Made by a program: the position numbers and the translations under genes. Below, one piece after another: positions 1 through 3,742 of a stretch of 8,346 nucleotides of DNA. Under the pieces are notes generated by a model. It worked only from the letters and a program-made list of their open reading frames with translations, searched no databases and was not told the origin of the DNA. The DNA is from JBDLSO01 sp039799445 (GTDB lineage: Bacteria > Patescibacteriota > Minisyncoccia > Phycocordibacterales > UBA5272), in the NCBI GenBank assembly GCA_039799445.1, contig JBDLSO010000026.1:1-8346 (forward strand), written 5' to 3'. The stretch's first letter is position 1. Every line of letters starts with the position of its first letter.

Positions 1-652
1 TGAGATTTTCGGTAATCTTTTTGGTAAGGTCGGTAACTGTTGCAAAATCACCGAGCTCTGCCACATATTCATCAGTCAGTTCTGGTAACTCTTCATGGCT
101 TTTAGCATCAATATCAGTATGTTCTTTGTCATGCTCGGCATCCCCATGTGTATGCTCGCTTCCGTCTTTGTGCAATTCTTTGTGTGCTCGCATTTTTCTC
201 AGTTCAAGCAATACATCTTGTATATCTTTGTCTTCTACTACCACTTCTGTTGTTGCAACACTTTTTGCAATTTTCATGTAGTCAGGTAGTTTTAGTTTTG
301 GTAATACTGCAACGGTGATTGTGTATTCAAAGTCATTATCCTTTGCAAGTTTTGTGACTGACACATCTGGTCTGCCGATTGCATCCACCCCACTTGCTAG
401 GATTTCCTGAGAGAAGGTGTCTTGTATTGCCATATCTGCCATCTCTTGCAAGATTGCCATCTCACCAAACTGAGAAAGTATCACTGACTCTGGAGCATGT
501 CCTTTGCGGAATCCATCTACCTCAGCTATTTCTTTTATTTTGGCAAGTCCTTTGCTATAGTATGCCCCAAACTGTTCTGCTGCTATTTGTACCAGTATCT
601 CTACTGTGCTGTCATCTTTGTGTATTACAGTATCTTGTGTTTCTTTTTTCAT
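1..652 (-). CDS. tig: Trigger factor, N-terminal 217 residues, apparently without a PPIase domain (partial at window edge)
   Basis: Ribosome-associated chaperone that binds nascent chains at the exit tunnel. Read from an ATG at 650-652, the frame stays open to the window edge. Residues 1 to about 125 match the ribosome-binding domain. The family signature G-F-R-x-G-x-x-P is at residues 47-54 (GFRKGHAP), so docking to ribosomal protein L23 should be kept. Residues 135-156 correspond to the linker helix that in E. coli leads into the FKBP-like PPIase domain. Here the chain instead runs through about 30 residues rich in His, Asp and Glu (157-188, seven histidines) straight into LPELTDEYVAELG, the start of the C-terminal arm domain (E. 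coli LPELTAEF). The roughly 100-residue PPIase domain is therefore missing. No Shine-Dalgarno sequence is visible. The gene lies 16 bases after ppa and is probably co-transcribed with nusA and ppa. The rest of the C-terminal domain is outside the window. Confidence 0.87.
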   Translation of the reverse strand, partial: MKKETQDTVIHKDDSTVEILVQIAAEQFGAYYSKGLAKIKEIAEVDGFRKGHAPESVILSQFGEMAILQEMADMAIQDTFSQEILASGVDAIGRPDVSVTKLAKDNDFEYTITVAVLPKLKLPDYMKIAKSVATTEVVVEDKDIQDVLLELRKMRAHKELHKDGSEHTHGDAEHDKEHTDIDAKSHEELPELTDEYVAELGDFATVTDLTKKITENL

Positions 653-668
653 ATCTTACGAACAATTT

Positions 669-1193
669 TTATTTATGTTTATTTTTGTATAATTCGACTG
701 ATTCTTCTATTGCGGCAATTGCTGCGTCTTTACCTTCTGTGCTCGTTATTTCAACTGACTTTTTCTGAATCATCTTGTACGTCAAGAAAAAATGTTCTAT
801 CTCTTTAAGTGTGTGTGGGTTGATATCAGCGATATCCCAAACAGTATCAAACCGAGGATCTCCGACTGGTACTGCTATTATCTTTTCGTCTTTCTCTCCA
901 CTATCTATCATATGCACCACAGCTACTGGACGCGCCTCGACGAGACACCCAGGGAAAAGTGGATACGTAGTGAGTAGTACGACATCCAGTGCGTCTCCAT
1001 CATGCCAATGTGTCTGTGGTACAAATCCATAATCAAAAGGATAGTCCTGTGTGGTATGCAATACTCGGTCGAGTGCGATAATACCAGTCTCTTTGTCTAT
1101 TTCGTACTTGTTTTTTGAACCTTTGTTGATTTCAATTATCACGTTTATTTTTTGAGGGCTTTCTCCCCACTGTATGTCATGAAGTAAGTTCAT
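669..1193 (-). CDS. ppa: Inorganic pyrophosphatase, family I
   Basis: Soluble cytoplasmic enzyme that hydrolyses pyrophosphate to two phosphates, pulling nucleic-acid and aminoacyl-tRNA synthesis forward. At 174 residues it has the usual bacterial length. The family I metal-binding signature is at residues 65-71 (DGDALDV; the usual proline is alanine). Residues equivalent to the E. coli active site are all present: E21, K29, E31, R43, Y51, Y55, D65, D67, D70, D97, D102, K104, Y139 and K140. The stretches YPFDYGFVPQT (51-61) and GDPRFD (111-116) are also typical. It is the middle gene of the nusA-ppa-tig run, 46 AT-rich bases after nusA. That spacer contains a small perfect palindrome, ATAGTA-T-TACTAT (1202-1214), but no clear Shine-Dalgarno sequence, so initiation is SD-independent or relies on a promoter I cannot define. 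Confidence 0.97.
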   Translation of the reverse strand: MNLLHDIQWGESPQKINVIIEINKGSKNKYEIDKETGIIALDRVLHTTQDYPFDYGFVPQTHWHDGDALDVVLLTTYPLFPGCLVEARPVAVVHMIDSGEKDEKIIAVPVGDPRFDTVWDIADINPHTLKEIEHFFLTYKMIQKKSVEITSTEGKDAAIAAIEESVELYKNKHK

Positions 1194-1239
1194 ATATGTG
1201 TATAGTATTACTATTATTTTATATATTGTAGTATAGGTC

Positions 1240-2574
1240 TTATTCTTTTATTAGAACTTCCGTATCTTCTGTTTCTATGATATCTGTATCTACATTTTCA
1301 ATTGTTTCTTCAGATATAACTTCTCTATCGACTACATCTGTCAGTACTGTTTCTTCATTTGTATTTGCTTCATTTTCAGTCTCAGACTCAGTTGTCATGA
1401 TATCAATTTTGAAACCAGTGAGCTTGGCAGCAAGGCGCACATTTTGTCCACCTTTACCAATAGCGAGCGATTGTTCTTCTGGGAGGACTGTCACTGTGGC
1501 TTTCTTCTCTTCAGGATTGATTTCGATTGAAAGTGGTTTAGCAGGCGAGAGAGCTGCTTCTACAAAGTGTTCTATGTTGTCTGACCATTCGATAATGTCG
1601 ATTTTCTCACCCGAGAGTTCCGAGGTGATAGCCGACACACGTACACCGCGTTGTCCGACACATGCTCCGATCGGATCTATCTGACTATCGTGTCCAACAA
1701 CAGCTATTTTGCTACGACTACCAGGCTCTCTTGCAACTGATTTGATTTCTACTAGTCCTGAGGCTATTTCAGGAGATTCATTTTTGAATAATTCCATCAA
1801 GAATTTTGGATGTGATCGCGAAAGTCTGATAGAGAGACCTCGCACACCTTCATCGATAGCAAAAAGGTATGCTCGTATGCGATCGCCTGGGCGGTAACGC
1901 TCTTGTGGTATTTGTTCTTCATATGGCATTACCGCAGTAGTGCGCCCAAGGTCGACAAAGATAGTGCCCCTGTCAACACGTTGCACAGTACCTACTACTA
2001 TTGAATTTTCTTTTCCACCAAACTCAAGTGCGATAGATCCTTTCTCGGCTTCACGTAGTTTTTGTATTATAACTTGCTTTGCTGTTTGAGCTGCTATACG
2101 ACCAAAGTCTGCCTTTGCTTCAAGAGGGAAGACGATTTCAGTACCAAGCTCAGCATCGCGTTTCATCAAGCGTGCATCTTTGATAAGCATATGGTGCTCT
2201 TCGTTGTAGCGTGGTCTATTGTCTTGCCCCTCTTCGCCACCATCTGACGCGCCAGTCACAGAACTCACGTCTACATATTCATGGCGTGTAGAGCGAGAGT
2301 GCTCTGTGTGTTGTGGTACTTCTGTTTCTATTTCGTCATCCTCCTCTGGCATACGAACCATAGTATCGTCTACTACGACTTTGACCTGCTCAAATGTGCT
2401 TTGCCCAGTATCCATATCAAGCTTAGCACGGATGATTTGTCCGCGTTTACCATATTCTTTTTTGTATGCCGCAGCGATAGACTGCTCTATTGCATCAATG
2501 ATTTTTTCTTTTGGAATTTTCTTATCCATCTCGAGAGTCTCGAGAGCTACTTTCATTTGTTTTATATCAAACAT
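1240..2574 (-). CDS. nusA: Transcription termination/antitermination factor NusA
   Basis: RNA polymerase-associated factor that modulates pausing, intrinsic termination and antitermination. The domain order is canonical. The N-terminal polymerase-binding domain (about 1-178) contains the near-invariant DFGRIAAQTAKQVI stretch (156-170). It is followed by an S1 domain (about 187-252), KH1 (about 283-350, GACVGQRGVR at 303-312) and KH2 (about 352-395, AIGKGGQNVR at 371-380). Two additions stand out. A polar, acidic insert of roughly 55-60 residues (about 72-130) interrupts the N-terminal domain. A C-terminal tail (396-444) has 19 acidic and two basic residues and replaces the paired acidic repeat domains of E. 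coli NusA. The ATG at 2574 gives the expected start (MFDIKQMKVALETLE). No Shine-Dalgarno sequence is close to it; an AGGA lies about 24 bases upstream. It is the first gene of the nusA-ppa-tig unit. Confidence 0.97.
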   Translation of the reverse strand: MFDIKQMKVALETLEMDKKIPKEKIIDAIEQSIAAAYKKEYGKRGQIIRAKLDMDTGQSTFEQVKVVVDDTMVRMPEEDDEIETEVPQHTEHSRSTRHEYVDVSSVTGASDGGEEGQDNRPRYNEEHHMLIKDARLMKRDAELGTEIVFPLEAKADFGRIAAQTAKQVIIQKLREAEKGSIALEFGGKENSIVVGTVQRVDRGTIFVDLGRTTAVMPYEEQIPQERYRPGDRIRAYLFAIDEGVRGLSIRLSRSHPKFLMELFKNESPEIASGLVEIKSVAREPGSRSKIAVVGHDSQIDPIGACVGQRGVRVSAITSELSGEKIDIIEWSDNIEHFVEAALSPAKPLSIEINPEEKKATVTVLPEEQSLAIGKGGQNVRLAAKLTGFKIDIMTTESETENEANTNEETVLTDVVDREVISEETIENVDTDIIETEDTEVLIKE

Positions 2575-2612
2575 ATTCTATTGTATTTATTTTTATAATC
2601 CTTTTATTGAAA

Positions 2613-2638
2613 CGAGCCAGGCATTGCTGCCTGACTCG
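2613..2638 (-). promoter_or_regulatory. Hairpin in the nusA leader
   Basis: The arms CGAGCCAGGCA (2613-2623) and TGCCTGACTCG (2628-2638) pair at 10 of 11 positions around a 4-base loop. The element lies between the predicted nusA transcription start (about 2647) and the nusA ATG (2574), so it would form near the 5' end of the mRNA. On the minus strand it is followed by TTTCAATAAAAGG, which is too poor in T to be a convincing terminator. A role as an mRNA-stabilising or attenuating element is inference. Confidence 0.45.
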
Positions 2639-2653
2639 GTTCTGTATATCTCT

Positions 2654-2682
2654 ACTATATCAAGCGAAGTGGCAAAAGTAAA
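2654..2682 (-). promoter_or_regulatory. Predicted promoter of nusA-ppa-tig
   Basis: On the minus strand, TTTACT (2677-2682; four of six bases match the -35 consensus) is followed after 17 bases by TATAGT (2654-2659; five of six match the -10). The -10 is preceded by TGA, giving an extended -10 (TG-A-TATAGT). The predicted transcription start is near 2647, leaving a leader of about 73 bases. The -35 hexamer overlaps the stem of the preceding terminator, so the two operons are packed without free spacer. Confidence 0.45.
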
Positions 2683-2712
2683 GCCCCTCGCGCATTCTGC
2701 GTTTGGGGCTTT
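2680..2712 (-). terminator. Intrinsic terminator after the 72-residue membrane protein gene
   Basis: AAAGCCCC (2680-2687) pairs with GGGGCTTT (2705-2712). Inside, CGCA (2691-2694) pairs with TGCG (2698-2701) around TTC. The hairpin begins two bases after the TAA stop of the small gene and is followed on the minus strand by TTTACTTTTG. The plus-strand reading also ends in T residues (TTTTGTT), so it could act in both directions. Confidence 0.7.
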
Positions 2713-2714
2713 TG

Positions 2715-2933
2715 TTAGAGCAGTGTATTATATTTGAAAGCCGAGTAGAGAGCAAAGACAGCTACTACTCCGAGGGTTGTGAGTGCTCCAACGCAAAAAA
2801 AGAGCAGTTCACTTTTGGTGACAAAGACGTTTTGATCGTCTTTATGTATTTTTTTGGGTGGATTGCGGACGAAACTTTCGTCCACAATCCGAAGCTTACC
2901 TACACCACGTGTGTAGGTTCTTTTTTTCTCCAC
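2715..2933 (-). CDS. Small single-span membrane protein of unknown function
   Basis: I do not recognise the family. The 72-residue product has a polar, basic N-terminal part (residues 1-40: eleven Lys/Arg against five Asp/Glu), then one hydrophobic segment of about 24 residues (43-66, LLFFCVGALTTLGVVAVFALY...), then a short tail. By the positive-inside rule the N-terminus should be cytoplasmic. The start is a GTG at 2931-2933, chosen because AAAGGA (2941-2946) stands about 7 bases upstream, and because the nearby ATG at 2936-2938 is in another frame. The gene begins 14 bases after the stop of the upstream 156-residue gene, so the two are probably co-transcribed and perhaps translationally coupled. 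Its codons also form three neighbouring inverted repeats (2823-2918), which is unusual for so short a gene. No signal-peptide cleavage site is evident. Confidence 0.7.
   Translation of the reverse strand: MEKKRTYTRGVGKLRIVDESFVRNPPKKIHKDDQNVFVTKSELLFFCVGALTTLGVVAVFALYSAFKYNTLL
2823..2918. repeat. Cluster of three inverted repeats inside the small membrane protein gene
   Basis: First, AAAGACG (2823-2829) pairs with CGTCTTT (2837-2843). Second, a 31-base near-perfect palindrome has arms GGATTG-C-GGACGAAA (2860-2874) and TTTCGTCC-A-CAATCC (2876-2890) around one base. Third, ACCTACAC (2898-2905) pairs with GTGTAGGT (2911-2918) around CACGT. All lie within the first 37 codons of the 72-residue gene. 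They are seen directly; whether they form in RNA or matter to the cell is unknown. Confidence 0.75.
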
Positions 2934-2940
2934 AGCATGT

Positions 2941-2946
2941 TCCTTT
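2941..2946 (-). promoter_or_regulatory. Shine-Dalgarno site that fixes the GTG start of the 72-residue gene
   Basis: On the minus strand AAAGGA ends about 7 bases before GTG (2931-2933). It lies immediately downstream of the stop codon (2948-2950) of the preceding gene, so ribosomes finishing that gene could reinitiate here. Confidence 0.6.
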
Positions 2947-2947
2947 C

Positions 2948-3418
2948 TTAATGTATTGCAGTCATTCCAAGGTATAAGAACACTGTCTCTTCTTGAAAGA
3001 CTGCTTTGGTTATACCAATTTCAGTAAGTGTCTGAAGGGAGATGCCATAGGTGATGGCATTGCCCTTTTTCCTTTCAAAGGTTGCGACATAGGCACACCC
3101 TTCAAAACAAATCAGACACAGAAACCTTCTAACTGCCGGCGGTATTGCCAGTATCCGCATGGTCTCAATCAGATTCAGACATCCGAATCTATGATTGACA
3201 CCAAGAGCGTCGAAGGTTTGACCAGCTGGGATAGAATCCTGCCAGAACAAATGTCCTTCTTGGCTTTGTTTCTGCGGAGCATCTAGCAGTGCCGCCACAA
3301 GGCGCTTGGGACATTCAAAACCTTTCGGTATTGAAGTCCCCATTTTTATTTCAACTTTCCCACCATACCCAGTCGTTTTTGTGTGCATCAATTGTGCAGC
3401 GACTTGGGTATTGTACAT
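2948..3418 (-). CDS. Hypothetical protein, 156 residues
   Basis: I do not recognise this protein. It is predicted to be soluble, with no signal peptide and no clear membrane segment. A moderately hydrophobic stretch at about 95-112 carries a C-x2-C-x3-C cluster (C101, C104, C108), with further cysteines at 36 and 80. Metal binding or redox activity is possible but not supported by any known motif. The evidence that it is a real gene is strong. GGAG (3426-3429) stands 7 bases before the ATG at 3418. A promoter with perfect -35 and -10 hexamers lies 62-91 bases upstream. The stop is followed 14 bases later by the start of the 72-residue membrane protein gene. The opposite-strand open frame (2993-3286) lacks comparable signals. 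The two genes form their own operon, divergent from the restriction-modification genes. Confidence 0.72.
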   Translation of the reverse strand: MYNTQVAAQLMHTKTTGYGGKVEIKMGTSIPKGFECPKRLVAALLDAPQKQSQEGHLFWQDSIPAGQTFDALGVNHRFGCLNLIETMRILAIPPAVRRFLCLICFEGCAYVATFERKKGNAITYGISLQTLTEIGITKAVFQEETVFLYLGMTAIH

Positions 3419-3436
3419 GATTTTTCTCCACGCTGT

Positions 3437-3459
3437 TTTTTTGACGGAATGTCAAAAAA
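3437..3459 (-). promoter_or_regulatory. Inverted repeat in the leader of the hypothetical-protein operon (operator or hairpin)
   Basis: The plus-strand arms TTTTTTGAC (3437-3445) and GTCAAAAAA (3451-3459) are perfect 9-base complements around GGAAT. The element lies roughly 14-36 bases downstream of the predicted transcription start (about 3473) and just before the Shine-Dalgarno site (3426-3429). It could be a repressor operator or an RNA hairpin limiting ribosome access; the sequence does not decide. Confidence 0.5.
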
Positions 3460-3479
3460 TATAAAGAACAGCTGTATAT

Positions 3480-3509
3480 ATTATACATAAAATATAATGT
3501 GTTTGTCAA
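3480..3509 (-). promoter_or_regulatory. Consensus sigma-70-type promoter of the hypothetical-protein operon
   Basis: On the minus strand a perfect TTGACA (3504-3509) is followed after 18 bases by a perfect TATAAT (3480-3485). The predicted start is near 3473, giving a leader of about 55 bases to the ATG at 3418. It is the best promoter in the window and diverges from the promoter of the restriction-modification leader. Confidence 0.8.
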
Positions 3510-3554
3510 TATGTCTCTATATGTATTTTTTTGGTGCAAGTAATGATCGTTTTG

Positions 3555-3563
3555 TGCTATTAT
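3555..3563 (+). promoter_or_regulatory. Extended -10 promoter of the structured leader and mod-res
   Basis: TG-C-TATTAT (3555-3563) is an extended -10 element; the hexamer matches five of six consensus bases. The expected -35 position (3535-3540, TGCAAG) matches poorly, as is common with extended -10 promoters. The predicted transcription start is 3570, which is exactly the first base of the long closing helix of the downstream RNA structure. That coincidence supports both predictions. Confidence 0.6.
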
Positions 3564-3569
3564 ACACGA

Positions 3570-3739
3570 GTCTACCCATAATTAGTTTTTAAAAAGTCGC
3601 ACGGCTATCTGTTTTCTGTATCCAATCGTGGACAGAAACGGGTAGCTGAGTTCCATGATTGGACTCCTTGCGACTCTAGTTATGGGTAGACACTCGGCTA
3701 CCCATTTTTGGTTTTAGCTGAGGCATAGACGTCTACCCT
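3570..3739 (+). ncRNA. Structured leader RNA with mutually exclusive helices, upstream of mod-res (candidate attenuator, riboswitch or small RNA)
   Basis: P1: GTCTACCCATAATTAG (3570-3585) pairs with CTAGTTATGGGTAGAC (3676-3691), 16 pairs including one G-U. After a 9-base bulge on the 5' side (3586-3594), P2: AGTCGCA (3595-3601) pairs with TGCGACT (3669-3675). P3: 3602-3619 pairs with 3632-3648, 17 pairs including three G-U, with one bulged T (3615). The P3 loop (3621-3631) complements 3653-3663 over 11 bases, one of them G-U (P4, a pseudoknot). The 3' strand of P1 also forms the 5' arm of a terminator hairpin (3682-3705). Other competing helices are 3640-3651 with 3692-3703 (12 pairs), 3693-3700 with 3715-3722 (8 pairs), and 3684-3691 with 3731-3738 (8 pairs, ending just before the ATG). 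Wobble pairs inside long helices favour selection at the RNA level. No known RNA family is recognised. Switching, and any ligand, are inference. Confidence 0.7.
3682..3715 (+). terminator. Putative intrinsic terminator within the mod leader
   Basis: ATGGGTAG (3682-3689) pairs perfectly with CTACCCAT (3698-3705) across an 8-base loop and runs into TTTTT-GG-TTTT (3705-3715). Its 5' arm lies within the 3' strand of helix P1, so terminator and closed leader cannot coexist. If it works, transcription ends about 140 bases after the start, giving a small RNA. If it is prevented, mod and res are transcribed. Confidence 0.55.
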
Positions 3740-3742
3740 ATG
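3716..3742 (+). promoter_or_regulatory. Unusual translation-initiation region of mod
   Basis: The only Shine-Dalgarno-like sequence is GAGG (3720-3723), 16 bases before the ATG at 3740, farther than usual. No other start is possible: upstream in frame there is a TGA (3719-3721) and no ATG, GTG or TTG. CATAG (3724-3728) pairs with CTATG (3738-3742), and TAGACGTCTA (3726-3735) is a perfect palindrome. The start codon and the Shine-Dalgarno site therefore both lie in potential secondary structure, which could shorten the effective spacing or block initiation. Confidence 0.45.

Noticed and set aside
1202..1214. Small palindrome ATAGTA-T-TACTAT between nusA and ppa as a terminator or operator
   Set aside because: It is AT-only apart from two G/C bases, with no U-tract, and is too weak to support a function. 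The continuous gene run suggests read-through.
1277..2737. Open reading frames on the plus strand opposite nusA (for example 1277-1684 and 2219-2737)
   Set aside because: They are Ser/Thr- or Cys-rich shadow frames over a gene with full NusA domain homology and have no ribosome-binding site.
3042..3060. Seven-base inverted repeat (ATGCCAT/ATGGCAT) inside the 156-residue gene
   Set aside because: It is a single short hairpin within coding sequence, at a level expected by chance.
2993..3286. Plus-strand 97-codon open frame opposite the 156-residue gene
   Set aside because: It has no promoter or Shine-Dalgarno sequence, whereas the minus-strand frame has a consensus promoter, a well-placed GGAG and an operon partner.
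3570..3691. A MITE or other mobile element with 16-base terminal inverted repeats
   Set aside because: The flanks show no target-site duplication, the repeat tolerates a G-U pair as in RNA, internal helices nest correctly inside it, and a promoter start falls on its first base. RNA structure explains it better, though a domesticated element is not excluded.
3570..3715. Retron msr-msd RNA (paired ends enclosing hairpins)
   Set aside because: No reverse transcriptase is encoded in the window; the neighbours are mod and res.
3570..3715. T-box leader, 6S RNA, SRP RNA, or HDV/hammerhead-type ribozyme
   Set aside because: I could not find the T-box sequence, the 6S central bubble, the SRP core, the hammerhead CTGANGA...GAAA core or the HDV nested pairing. 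A search against Rfam would settle this.
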